DNA of 64,000 bases from CAVUXJ01 sp963814975. GTDB lineage: Bacteria; Acidobacteriota; Vicinamibacteria; Vicinamibacterales; CAVVIG01. The position numbers were made by a program, and so were the translations under genes. Below are positions 52,352-61,656 of the stretch, one piece after another. Below the pieces are notes generated by a model. That model was not told the DNA's origin. It saw nothing but the letters and a program-made list of their open reading frames with translations, and did no database searches. Where the stretch lies: contig CAWFFB010000022.1 in NCBI GenBank assembly GCA_963814975.1, positions 248,001 through 312,000 of the forward strand. The letters are read 5' to 3'. Numbering within the stretch: the first letter of the stretch is position 1; every line of letters starts with the position of its first letter.

Positions 52352-53452
52352 TCATGCCTGCCGCGACGCGTGCTGTGACACATTGAGCAGGACACCCATG
52401 CCCAGCAGGTTGATAATCAGTGACGATCCGCCCGCGCTCACGAACGGCAGCGGGATCCCTTTGGTCGGCATCAAACCGAGCACGACGCTCATGTTCACAA
52501 ACGCCTGCACGGCGACCATCGTCGTCAGCCCGATCGCCAGCAGCGCGCCGAAGGAATCGGGAGCGCGAAGCGCGATCCGAAGGCCGCGCCAGCTGATCAC
52601 GCAGAAGCAAGCCAGCACGAGCGTCGCGCCGATCAGGCCGAGCTCCTCAGAGATCACCGCGTAGATGAAATCTGTGTGGGGCTCGGGAAGATAGAAGAGC
52701 TTCTGGACGCCGTTCATCAGACCGCGGCCGGCCACTCCGCCGGTTCCGACGGCGATGAACGATTGAATGATCTGAAAACCGTCGCCGAGCGGGTCCTCCC
52801 ACGGGTTCAGGAACGTCAACACGCGGCGGCGGCGATATTCGCTGCCCATGACCAGCATCGCGACGACGGGAAGCGCGGTGAGCGTCGCGCCCGCGATGTA
52901 GGTGTAGTTGACCCCCGCTCCGAAGACCATCGCCCCCGCAATGATCGCGAGCGACATCGCGGTGCCGAAGTCGGGCTCGACGACGATCAGGGCGACAAGA
53001 CCGGCCACCACGATGCCGATGGGCAACAGCGCGTAGCCGATGTCGTTGATCCGGTGCATCCGCCGCTCGAGCAGCGCCGCAATGAAGAAGATGACGCTCA
53101 ACTTGGCGAGCTCCGATGGCTGGACCCCCAGCCCGCCGATACCGAACCAGCGGCGCGCGCTGTTGTGCGGGGGGCTGAACAGCACGGCGACGAGCGCCAG
53201 TGTCACAAAGGCGAGGCCGGACCAGATGAATGCCGGGGCGCGGTAGTGACGGTAGTCAATCCGCATCACGATGCCGAGCAAGGCGATCCCCAGCGTCGCC
53301 CACATCATCTGCTTGGTCAGGAAACGATACGGCTCCTGATACCGCTCGAGCGCCACGAGCGCCGAGGCGCTGTACACCATGACGATGCTCAGCCCCACCA
53401 GCAGGATGGTCGTCAGGAACAGCACCCGATCGGACTTGAGTTTACGTGCCAT
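52352..53452 (-). CDS. ftsW: Septal peptidoglycan polymerase FtsW
   Basis: 366 residues with about ten membrane segments. SEDS-family lipid II polymerase working with the FtsI transpeptidase. ILLVGLSIVMVYSASALVAL starts the first helix. RRWFGIGGLGVQPSELAKLS and the conserved NLLGMGVLLNVS end belong to FtsW/RodA, and PTKGIPLPFVSAGGSSLI is the FtsW signature. Its neighbours (murD upstream, murG downstream) favour FtsW over RodA. Confidence 0.95.
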   Translation of the reverse strand: MARKLKSDRVLFLTTILLVGLSIVMVYSASALVALERYQEPYRFLTKQMMWATLGIALLGIVMRIDYRHYRAPAFIWSGLAFVTLALVAVLFSPPHNSARRWFGIGGLGVQPSELAKLSVIFFIAALLERRMHRINDIGYALLPIGIVVAGLVALIVVEPDFGTAMSLAIIAGAMVFGAGVNYTYIAGATLTALPVVAMLVMGSEYRRRRVLTFLNPWEDPLGDGFQIIQSFIAVGTGGVAGRGLMNGVQKLFYLPEPHTDFIYAVISEELGLIGATLVLACFCVISWRGLRIALRAPDSFGALLAIGLTTMVAVQAFVNMSVVLGLMPTKGIPLPFVSAGGSSLIINLLGMGVLLNVSQHASRQA

Positions 53453-53490
53453 TTGCGCCTATAAAGCTGAGCCGGCTATCACCCGACATA

Positions 53491-53620
53491 CTGTGAGCGG
53501 TCAGCAGTCACCGGTCGGCCTTCGGGCAAAGGCACCAGCTTCGCAGGCCGGGGCAGCCTGCGTTCCCAGCAGCCAGTCCTTCACCGCAAAGACCGACCGG
53601 TGACTGCTCACCGTTCACAG
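53491..53620. repeat. 28-bp inverted repeat with 7-bp phasing between ftsW and murD
   Basis: The left arm at 53491-53518 and the right arm at 53593-53620 are complementary over 28 bp with two mismatches, separated by 74 bp. Each arm reads as GTGARCG/GTSAGCA/GTCACCG-type heptamers in register. The spacer contains two further GC-rich blocks. It fills most of the 207-bp murD-ftsW gap inside an otherwise tightly packed division operon and could terminate or process the transcript. Confidence 0.85.
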
Positions 53621-53659
53621 CACCACGGCGGGCCCGCCCGCTGGGCCCGCAGACATCGC

Positions 53660-55036
53660 TCAACGTCCGGCCAGTCGAGCGAGCCGGGCGACCTCCTCCT
53701 TGAAGCGGCGGCCACGCTCGGCGTAGTCGCGGAACATGTCGAAGCTCGCGCACGCCGGCGCCAGCAGAACGACGCCCGCCGGCTTCGCGAGCTCGAAGGC
53801 GATCGCCACGGCTTCTTCAAAGGACCCCGCGGCGTGAACGTCGACCGCATCCGCCAGGGCCTCCCTCACAAGCGAGCTGGCCTCGCCAATGGCAACGACC
53901 GCCTTCGCGCGCGCGCCGAGCGGTGCACGCAATACCCGCAGGTCGCCGCCTTTGAAGCGGCCACCGAGAATCGGCACGACGCCGCGATCGAAACTTTCGA
54001 TGGCGCGAAGGGCGGATTCGACGTTGGTCGCCTTGGAGTCGTTCACGAACCGCACGCCGGCGACTTCGGCCACCAGCTCCATCGCATGCTCGAGACCGCC
54101 GAACGACTCGACGGCGGCCGTCATCGCCGCCGGCGCGGCTCCCGCAATCGATCCCACCGTGGCCGCCGCCATCACGTCGCTGACAAGATGTGGCCCGAGC
54201 AGGCGGATTGCGGTGAGCGGCAACAGCCGCTCGGTCTGCGGGCCGCTGCGATCGACGATCCAACCGTCCTCGACGACGGTGCCTTCCGCCAGCCACGTCT
54301 GTCGGGCGAAGAGGCGCTTTGCCGCGCGGCTTCGTTCCGCCAGCCGGAGGACCGACGGGTCGTCTGCGTTGATGACCGCCCAGTCCTCTGGACCCTGGTT
54401 GTCGAAGATTCGGGCCTTCGCCGCGGCGTAGGCCTCGACCGTCGCGTGCCGGTCCAGATGATCGGGCGAGAAGTTGAGCATCACGGCGATCCACGGATGA
54501 AACGTTTCGATCTCCTCGAGCTGAAAGCTGCTGGTCTCGACGACGTGTACGGTGTCCGGCGTCGACGCCGTGACCTGCGCGCTGAGCGGCGCACCGATGT
54601 TGCCCCCGACCGTGACCTTGAAGCCGGCGGTTTCGAGAATCCGTCCCGTCAGCGCGGTCGTGGTTGATTTTCCTTTCGTGCCGGTGATTGCGATCACCCG
54701 GCCCTGCAGCCACCTCGAGGCCAGCTCGACTTCGCCAATCACCGCGATCCCCCGGGCGCGGGCGGTGGCGATGACGGGCTGGTCGGGCGGCACGCCCGGG
54801 CTCAGCACCACCAGGTCAGCGGTTGTGAAGGTCTCTTCCGCATGGCCGCCGAGCTCGAGCCTGACACCAAGCGCCTCGAGCGCCCGCGCTTCCGGCACCG
54901 CCGATCGCGTGTCCGACAGCGTCACGCGCGCCCCGCGCCGTACGAGCAACTCCGCCGCGGCGAGCCCGCTGCGCGCCGCCCCGGCGACCGTGATTCGCAT
55001 TCCCGTGACATCGAACGCGTTCGTGCCTCTTTGCAT
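53660..55036 (-). CDS. murD: UDP-N-acetylmuramoylalanine--D-glutamate ligase
   Basis: 458 residues. Adds D-Glu to UDP-MurNAc-L-Ala. GAARSGLAAAELLVRRGARV binds the nucleotide precursor. ITGTKGKSTTTALTGRIL is the ATP loop, VETSSFQLEEIETFHPWI and NFSPDHLDRHATVEAYAAAK are conserved, and FVNDSKATNVESALRAIES plus LLAPACASFDMFRDYAERG complete the signature. Intact frame, 1 bp from the mraY stop. Confidence 0.96.
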   Translation of the reverse strand: MQRGTNAFDVTGMRITVAGAARSGLAAAELLVRRGARVTLSDTRSAVPEARALEALGVRLELGGHAEETFTTADLVVLSPGVPPDQPVIATARARGIAVIGEVELASRWLQGRVIAITGTKGKSTTTALTGRILETAGFKVTVGGNIGAPLSAQVTASTPDTVHVVETSSFQLEEIETFHPWIAVMLNFSPDHLDRHATVEAYAAAKARIFDNQGPEDWAVINADDPSVLRLAERSRAAKRLFARQTWLAEGTVVEDGWIVDRSGPQTERLLPLTAIRLLGPHLVSDVMAAATVGSIAGAAPAAMTAAVESFGGLEHAMELVAEVAGVRFVNDSKATNVESALRAIESFDRGVVPILGGRFKGGDLRVLRAPLGARAKAVVAIGEASSLVREALADAVDVHAAGSFEEAVAIAFELAKPAGVVLLAPACASFDMFRDYAERGRRFKEEVARLARLAGR

Positions 55037-55037
55037 G

Positions 55038-56123
55038 TCACCGCAGCTTCAACGTCGTCAGACTGAACAACGCGAAGATGATCGCGACGATCACGAAGCG
55101 TGTAATCACCTTCGGCTCGCTCCACCCGATCAACTCGAAATGATGATGGAGTGGCGCCATGCGGAAGACGCGCTTGCCGGTCAGCTTGAACGAGGCGACC
55201 TGGATGATTACCGACAGCGCCTCGATCACGAATACCCCGCCCACGATCCCGAGCAGCAACTCCTGCTTGATCAGAATGGCGACCGTGCCGAGCGCTGCGC
55301 CCAGGGCCAACGACCCGACGTCGCCCATGAACACTTCGGCCGGATATGAGTTGTACCAAAGGAATCCGAGCGAGGCGCCGACCAGGGCGCCGCAGAAAAT
55401 CGTTAGCTCCGCCGCCGGAGGGAATCGAACCAGCAACAGGTATTCGGCAAGTACCCGGTGCCCGGTGACGTACGCCAGTGCCGTATAGGCAGCGGCGGCG
55501 ATCGCGAACGTACCGATGGCGAGGCCGTCCAGGCCGTCGGTCAGGTTGACGGCATTCGACGATGCCACCAGCACGAACACGGCGAACGGCAGGTAGCCCC
55601 AGCCCAGGTCCGGAATCAGGTCCTTGAAGAACGGAAAAATCAGCCGCGTGTTGTACAGCGCCTGCCGCGCCAGCACGAGCAGTACGATCCCGACCATGAT
55701 CCCGATCAAGATCTGCAGACCCATCTTGTGACGCGGCCGCAGTCCGTGGTGGTCCCGCCGGACGATCTTCAGGTAATCGTCGAGGAACCCGACGGCGCCA
55801 AACGACACCGTGGTCAACACCGCGATCCAGACGTATACATTCGCGAGATCCGCCCACAGCAGAGTGGGAACCAGCGCCGCCGTCAGGATCAGGAAGCCGC
55901 CCATCGTCGGCGTGCCCGCCTTGAGACGATGCGACGTCGGACCCTCCTGCCGGATGACCTGCCCGATTTGAAACTCGCGCAGCTTGCGGATCATCCACGG
56001 GCCGAAGATGAGGCTGATCGCCAGCGCCGACAGACTCGCCGCGGCCGTGCGAAACGTGATGTAGCGGGTCACGTTCAGCACCGAGAATTCGGTGTGGAAG
56101 GGATAGAGAAGGCGAAACAGCAT
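55038..56123 (-). CDS. mraY: Phospho-N-acetylmuramoyl-pentapeptide-transferase
   Basis: 361 residues, ten membrane segments. Transfers phospho-MurNAc-pentapeptide to undecaprenyl phosphate (lipid I). GTPTMGGFLILTAALVPTLL, FLDDYLKIVRRDHHGLRPRH (the catalytic Asp pair), NLTDGLDGLAIGTFAIAAAA, FMGDVGSLALGAALG and PLHHHFELIGWSEPKVI are MraY hallmarks. Starts 5 bp after murE, with no murF between. Confidence 0.97.
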   Translation of the reverse strand: MLFRLLYPFHTEFSVLNVTRYITFRTAAASLSALAISLIFGPWMIRKLREFQIGQVIRQEGPTSHRLKAGTPTMGGFLILTAALVPTLLWADLANVYVWIAVLTTVSFGAVGFLDDYLKIVRRDHHGLRPRHKMGLQILIGIMVGIVLLVLARQALYNTRLIFPFFKDLIPDLGWGYLPFAVFVLVASSNAVNLTDGLDGLAIGTFAIAAAAYTALAYVTGHRVLAEYLLLVRFPPAAELTIFCGALVGASLGFLWYNSYPAEVFMGDVGSLALGAALGTVAILIKQELLLGIVGGVFVIEALSVIIQVASFKLTGKRVFRMAPLHHHFELIGWSEPKVITRFVIVAIIFALFSLTTLKLR

Positions 56124-56128
56124 CGGGC

Positions 56129-57644
56129 CTACACAACACCGGAGTTGCTGCGCCGGCGTGACAGCGCTTCACGCGCGACCGCGACATCGTCGAATGGGAG
56201 TACTTCAGCGCCGATCACCTGGTACTTCTCATGCCCTTTGCCGGCAATAAGAACCAGATCCCCTGGACGAGCCAGCTCGATCGCGGTCGAGATGGCTTCG
56301 CGGCGATCGACAACGCGTCATCAGCCGCTGGCTGCTGTCGCGTCTGGTATCGGGGGTAATCCCGCGCCGGATCTCCTCGATGATCCGGGTCGGCTCCTCG
56401 CTGCGCGGGTTATCCGACGTGATCACGATCAGATCGCTCAGGCGGCCCGCGACGGCGCCCATCAATGGACGCTTGGTGCGATCGCGATCCCCGCCGCAGC
56501 CGAACACCGTAATCAACCGCTTCCGCGTGAGCGGCCGGGCAGTCTCGAGCAGATTGCGCAGTGCGTCGTCGGTATGCGCGTAATCGACCACCACGGTGAC
56601 CTCGTCCTTCGAACCAGAGACCACCTGAAATCGCCCCGGTACGCCCGCCAGCGCCGCGACGCCCCGCCCGACGGCGTCCAGGGGCAGCCCGAGCGCCGTG
56701 CCTGTCGAAATTGCGGCCAGGATGTTGTACACATTCGGCCGTCCGACCAGGGTCGATCGAATCTGGAGCGTGCCGCTCGGCGTGCGAACGTCGAAGCTCA
56801 GCCCCTCGAGGGAAAACGAGAGCGGTCCAGGCATGATGTCGGCCGGGCGGACGATCGCGTAGGTCACGGGGCGGCCGGCGAGCCCCACCAGCGCGCCACC
56901 GCGAGGATCGTCGAGGTTGATCACGCTCGGCGCGGCGCGCGGAAGCATCTCGAACAGGCGTCGCTTGGCCTGAAAGTACGCTTCCATGTTGGCGTGAAAA
57001 TCGAGGTGGTCGCGCGTCAAGTTGGTGAATAGGCCGGCGGCGAATCTCATCCCGTCCACGCGATGAAGCGACAACGCGTGGGAGGAGACCTCCATCGCGC
57101 ACGCGCCGCAGCCACGTTCCACCATTTCGCGCAGGAGGCCCTGTACCTCGGGAGCTTCCGGCGTCGTGTGTGTCGCCTCGCGGATCTCCCCGCCGATACG
57201 GTAGCCCACCGTTCCGAGCACCCCGCACGGCACGTTCGCCGCTTCAAAGATCGATGCCACGAGAAACGCCGTGGTGGTTTTTCCGTTGGTGCCGGTGATG
57301 CCAACGACCTGCATGTCGCGGCTCGGATGCCTGTGAAAGGCGTCGGCGAGGATCGCCAGAGCGCGGCGCGCGTTCTCAACGACAGCCCACGGCACGTCCG
57401 TGCCAGCCGGCGGGGTTTGCTCCGATACGACCGCCACGGCGCCGCCTTCAATCGCTTGGCGAGCGTAAGAGGTGCCGTCGGCATGGAGACCTTTGAGCGC
57501 AACGAACAGGTGACCGCTTCCGACCCGGCGCGAGTCGTAGGTAATCGCCGTGACGACCACTTTGGAAGCATCAGTACGTGAACCGTCGTCGGCTCGAATC
57601 AGCCCGTCCGCGCGAAGCGCCGCGTGCAGGGCCGCCCACTTCAT
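56129..57644 (-). CDS. murE: UDP-MurNAc-tripeptide synthetase MurE, meso-DAP type (one frameshift)
   Basis: Adds the third peptide residue. VVVTAITYDSRRVGSGHLFV starts the first domain, GITGTNGKTTTAFLVASIFE is the ATP loop, and MEVSSHALSLHRVDGMRFAA with LTRDHLDFHANMEAYFQAK are conserved. SDNPRSEEPTRIIEEIRRGI contains the DNPR motif of meso-diaminopimelate-specific enzymes. The frame changes near 56325; the true end is DVAVAREALSRRRSNSGVV at 56129. The ATG at 57644 overlaps the ftsI stop (ATGA). Confidence 0.95.
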
Positions 57645-59721
57645 GGCTGGTCCATGCGCGCCGGAACGGCCGGTGGCGTGCGATCGAGAACCAGGCGGCA
57701 CACCCCACCCTCCTCGATTGAGGCTCCCGGCAGCCGGTTCCTGGAACACGACGAAGCCGTCGCCTGTCATGTGTCCTGACAACCCGAGCGTCACGAGCTT
57801 TCTCATGGCATCGCGGGCGCTCATGCCGCGCAGATCGGGAACCGTGCCGGCAGGCCCGCCATGCACGACGCTCACGATCGTCGCCGCTCCAGAATCGGCC
57901 GACGAGAAGGGGGCACTCGGGTCGCTGCGTGCGACCAGCACCGGCGGCGCCGGATCAACCGTCGGAGCAACGCCCAGATATCTCAGCGTCGCTTCCGCGA
58001 TCCGCTGGAAGACGGGCGCGGCGACCATGCCGCCGCTGTTGCCGCCCGAGTGCGGTGCGTCGATCACCACGATGAGGGCCACCACTGGATCGCGCGACGG
58101 GAGAAAGCCGACGAACGACACGTTGTTTTCGGAACCGGAATAGCGCCCGCCGATCAGCTTCGAAGCGGTGCCCGTTTTTCCGGCGACCGTGAAACCGGGA
58201 ATCTGGGCGAGCTTCGCCGTTCCACGGGTGACGACCTGTTCCATGATCGTCGTCATCACCTCAGCGGTTTCGCGGCTGACCGTCCGCCGAAGGACCTTCG
58301 GGCGGACGGCGTAACGCCGGCCGTCCCGGTACATCGCACGTACGACGCGGGGCTCGATGAGCTCCCCCGCATTTGCAATCGAGCTGACGGCCGCCACCAT
58401 CTGCAGCGGCGTCACCCCGACCTGGTAGCCCATCGACACCGAGGCGAGCGCGCGGTCCGTCCACTTCGCCGGATCCCAGACGATGCCTGGACTTTCGCCA
58501 GGGAAGTCGGGCGAGATCGGTTGGCCAAACCCGAACCGCTGCACGTACCGGCTGAGCCGGGTAACGCCGAGGCGGAAGCCAATCTTCACCGCCCCGACGT
58601 TGCTCGACTTGACGATGACGTCGGCAAAGGACAGGACGCCGTAGTTGTGTCTTCCGTATTCGTCGATCAGGTCGCCCCCGACCCGGATCACGCCGGGGCT
58701 GGTATCGATCAACGCCTCGATCGGCATGACGTGTTCTTCGATCGCGGCGGAAGCCGTGACGATCTTGAACGTCGAACCCGGTTCGTACAGATCCTGAACG
58801 GCGCGATTGCGCTGATGGGTCCCCGGGAAGCTGCGATAGGCGTTGGGGTTGAACGTCGGCTCGTTCGCCATCGCGAGAATTTCGCCAGTGCGCGGATCGA
58901 TGCACGATTGCACTGCCGCCGGCGGCCCGGTTCTCGACCACGCCTGCATGCAGCTCTCGCTCCGCGAGGTGCTGCAAGTACTCGTCAATCGTGAGTTCGA
59001 ACGTCGCGCCGCCGGTCGGGATGTCCGAGGGGCGCTCGAACCGGCTGAAGGCGCGTCGCCGCGCATCGGTGTGAATCTGGACCTTGCCGTCCTTCCCGCG
59101 GATCTGTTTTTCGTAGGCGAATTCGATCCCGCCAAGCCCGTTGTTGTCCAAGCCGACGAAGCCCAGCAGATGCGCACCCAACTCCCTGTTGGGATAGAAG
59201 CGGCGGCTCTCCTTCAGGAAGCCGATCCCTTCCAGGTTGAGGTCGGCGACGCGTCGCGCCTGGTCGGGCGAGGCCTGCCGGCGGACGTAGGCGAAGTTTT
59301 TCTGCCGTCCAAGCCGGTCGGCGAGGCCCTGCCGTTCCCTGTCCTTGCAGTCGCCCAGCGCGTCGCAGAGCCGCGCGGCCGCTGCTGCGTGGTCGGAGAT
59401 TTCCGAGGGCACGGCGTAGATCGTGTCGGCGTCGACGCTGGTCGCCAGCACGCGGCCGCGGCGGTCGAGGATGTCACCGCGCTTGGCGGGAGCGGCGATC
59501 GTCCGGCGCTGCTGCCGTTCCGCGCGAGCCATCAGATCGGCGCGGGAGATCACCTGGAGATCGACGAGCCGCAGTCCGATTCCGATCGCCCACAGACCGA
59601 GCACGACCGCCGCGACGGTGGTCCGCCGCTTCACGGTCACCCGCCAGTCTGTCGCCGGCTCGCGCACGCTTCCCGTCCTTTGGCTCTGGCGCGGGATGAC
59701 GCGCCGTATCTGATCGATCAC
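57641..59721 (-). CDS. ftsI: Penicillin-binding protein FtsI (PBP3/SpoVD type) with PASTA domain (two frameshifts)
   Basis: Septal D,D-transpeptidase. One N-terminal membrane helix (TTVAAVVLGLWAIGIGLRLV) precedes the dimerisation domain (PAKRGDILDRRGRVLATSVD). The catalytic serine is in YEPGSTFKIVTASAAIE, SSN in IVKSSNVGAVKIGFRLGV and KTG in FTVAGKTGTASKLIG. A single PASTA domain follows (GTVPDLRGMSARDAMRKLVT). Frames change near 58925 and 57715. With the second repaired, the stop TGA lies at 57641-57643. The GTG/ATG near 59721 overlaps ftsL by 4 bp. Confidence 0.94.
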
Positions 59722-60107
59722 CGCCGGGCAATGACCGACCGGTCCGGTGGCTCCGCCGGCACCACTCGTTCAATGACTATCGCCTCATTGCGCGTCGGCG
59801 CGACGAGATGCAGTTGGCGTAACGCCAGTGCCTCGATTCGCTTGGGGGCACGCAGCGTTTCGATCTCAAGTCGCAGCTGTCGGGCCGCGTCCTCCTCGAA
59901 GGCCCGCTCCTTCTGCATCTGTTCGACCTGATAGCCATGCTGCAACAGCTCGAAGTGCTGCCACGCGGAGAAGAGCAGTACCAGCACCACAAAACCGGCA
60001 ATCCCCACCAGAGACCACAACTCGCGCTGGCGCGCCTGGTCCATCTCGCGCACGATCGGGTTGTTCCGGACATCCTTCTTGACGGCGTATTCGAAGGCTT
60101 CAGCCAT
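59718..60107 (-). CDS. ftsL: Cell division protein FtsL
   Basis: 129 residues. A short cytoplasmic N-terminus, one membrane segment (LVGIAGFVVLVLLFSAWQHF near residues 32-51) and a periplasmic coiled coil (EQMQKERAFEEDAARQLRLE) with the end TLRAPKRIEALALRQLHL typical of FtsL-type proteins. Position between rsmH and ftsI supports the name. FtsL bridges FtsQ/FtsB to FtsW-FtsI. Confidence 0.85.
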   Translation of the reverse strand: MAEAFEYAVKKDVRNNPIVREMDQARQRELWSLVGIAGFVVLVLLFSAWQHFELLQHGYQVEQMQKERAFEEDAARQLRLEIETLRAPKRIEALALRQLHLVAPTRNEAIVIERVVPAEPPDRSVIARR

Positions 60108-60125
60108 TGTTCACCCGCATCACTG

Positions 60126-61010
60126 TCAAGCAAGACGCTCCGCCGCCCGCAGTTTGGCGCTGCGCGCCCGCGGGTTGCGGAGCACTTCCTCGTCGCTCGG
60201 CACGATTGGCTTCTTCGTCAGCACCGTCACGGCCGCCTCCCCGTGCGCCAGCGCTCGCAGGGTGTGCTTGACGATGCGGTCCTCGAGCGAGTGGAACGCG
60301 ATCACGACGAGACGCGCGCCCGCGTGCAGCCGCCGGACCGCTGACGCGAGAAAGCGATCCAGTCCCTCGAGCTCGCGGTTCACCCAGATGCGCAGCGCCT
60401 GGAAGGTGCGCGTCGCCGGGTCGATGCGCATGTATCCACGCCGCGGCACGGCACGTCGGACGATGGTGGCAAGCCGGCCGGTGGTCTCGATTGGCTCCTC
60501 CCGCCGCGCGGCGACGATCGCCCGCGCGATCCGCCGCGAAAAGCGCTCTTCGCCGTAGGCGTAGATCCCGTCGGCGAGCTCGACCTCCGTGGCACGAGCC
60601 ACGACAGCGGCCGCGGTGTCGCCGCTCGTGCTGTCCATTCGCATGTCGAGCGGCTCATCACGCTGGAAGCTGAACCCTCGACCAGGTGTATCGAACTGCA
60701 GCGATGATACGCCGAGATCGGCCAACGTCCCGTGCACCAGGCGAATACCGAGCTGGTCGAGAACCCCATCCAGGTCGCGATAGTCGGCGTGGACGAGCTC
60801 TACGCGGCCCGCCCAGGGCGCCAGCGTCTCGCGCGCGATCGCGAGCGCTTGACGGTCGCGGTCGACGCCGATCACGCGCGTCGCACCCGCCTCGAGCAGC
60901 GCGCGAGCGTGACCGCCAAGCCCCACCGTGCAATCGACGTACACCCCGCCCCGATCGGCGCGCAAGAACTGCAGCGCTTCGGTCGTGAGCACGGGCATGT
61001 GCGTGATCAA
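60126..61010 (-). CDS. rsmH: 16S rRNA m4C1402 methyltransferase RsmH
   Basis: 294 residues. HMPVLTTEALQFLRADRGGV, the SAM loop VDCTVGLGGHARALLEAG, ADLGVSSLQFDTPGRGFSF and RTFQALRIWVNRELEGLDRF are RsmH (MraW) signatures, as is VVIAFHSLEDRIVKHTLRAL. Methylates N4 of C1402 in 16S rRNA. Overlaps mraZ by 4 bp. Confidence 0.96.
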   Translation of the reverse strand: MITHMPVLTTEALQFLRADRGGVYVDCTVGLGGHARALLEAGATRVIGVDRDRQALAIARETLAPWAGRVELVHADYRDLDGVLDQLGIRLVHGTLADLGVSSLQFDTPGRGFSFQRDEPLDMRMDSTSGDTAAAVVARATEVELADGIYAYGEERFSRRIARAIVAARREEPIETTGRLATIVRRAVPRRGYMRIDPATRTFQALRIWVNRELEGLDRFLASAVRRLHAGARLVVIAFHSLEDRIVKHTLRALAHGEAAVTVLTKKPIVPSDEEVLRNPRARSAKLRAAERLA

Positions 61011-61447
61011 ATGCCGAACTCCGCCAGCGCGCGTGCGTCGTCTTCCGTGTACTGTTCGCGCTGCATCTTGGTCAGGAAGCGATCGTGATTCCAGACGTCA
61101 AGGAAATTGAACTGGCCCAGCACGTCGACGACGCCCGCCATCGTGGCGGCCTCCCGCAGGCGTGGCGGGATCAGCACCCGCCCCTGGGCGTCGAGCTCGC
61201 CAACTTGTCCGAAGTAGTTGATCCGATCGAGAAACCGCACCCGCGAGGGGTGTGTAGACGGCATGTCGCCGAGCTTCTGTTCGATGTCGAGCCAGACGGG
61301 CATGGGATAGATGCGTACGTACTCGCCCGACAGGCTGGTCAGGAACAGCTCCCGGCCGTGCTTGCTTTCGAGGAGGGTGCGGAAGCTCTGCGGGACCTTG
61401 AGCCGCCCCTTGTCATCGATGCCAGCCTGCGCGCTGCCCCTAAACAC
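61007..61447 (-). CDS. mraZ: Transcriptional regulator MraZ
   Basis: 146 residues from the GTG at 61447. Two SpoVT/AbrB-like repeats: FRGSAQAGIDDKGRLKVPQS and GQVGELDAQGRVLIPPRLRE, with YVRIYPMPVWLDIEQKL between. MraZ binds upstream of its own operon and controls the division cluster. The three 10-bp-spaced boxes at 61456-61484 just before the start fit autoregulation. Confidence 0.95.
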   Translation of the reverse strand: MFRGSAQAGIDDKGRLKVPQSFRTLLESKHGRELFLTSLSGEYVRIYPMPVWLDIEQKLGDMPSTHPSRVRFLDRINYFGQVGELDAQGRVLIPPRLREAATMAGVVDVLGQFNFLDVWNHDRFLTKMQREQYTEDDARALAEFGI

Positions 61448-61455
61448 GAGACACT

Positions 61456-61484
61456 ACTCCACTTCTAACCACAATTTTCCACCG
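61456..61484 (-). promoter_or_regulatory. MraZ-box operator: three TGG repeats at 10-bp spacing
   Basis: On the minus strand GTGGAAAATT, GTGGTTAGAA and GTGGAGTAGT follow each other, placing TGG at 61481, 61471 and 61461. Direct repeats of this kind with 10-bp period are the known MraZ target. They lie between the -10 box (61492-61497) and the mraZ start, so a bound MraZ should block transcription of the whole cluster. Confidence 0.8.
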
Positions 61485-61491
61485 GCAAGGC

Positions 61492-61521
61492 ATAGTAAGT
61501 GGTGGCTGACCGCAATGTCAA
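61492..61521 (-). promoter_or_regulatory. Sigma70-type promoter of the mraZ/dcw operon
   Basis: Minus strand TTGACA (61516-61521) and TACTAT (61492-61497) are separated by 18 bp; a 17-bp reading with TTACTA is also possible. Both hexamers are close to the housekeeping consensus. It would drive mraZ through ftsZ. Confidence 0.75.
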
Positions 61522-61656
61522 CCGCAAAGCATAACCACATCAGTAAGTTACGCCAAATATTCGCTTTTTGCTCGCCTCGCCGGCCAGCCCCAAAAACGGC
61601 CCACGGAACGGGCGGCCGGGGACGTCGAGGCGGCATGCTACGATGCGAGGTTTGCC

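Noticed and set aside
56229..59177. A single 982-codon frame joining the FtsI transpeptidase to MurE
   Set aside because: The FtsI end is readable one frame over (VCRLVLDRTPPAVPARMDQP then stop at 57641), and its stop overlaps the murE ATG in the usual ATGA. The fusion results from an indel near 57715.
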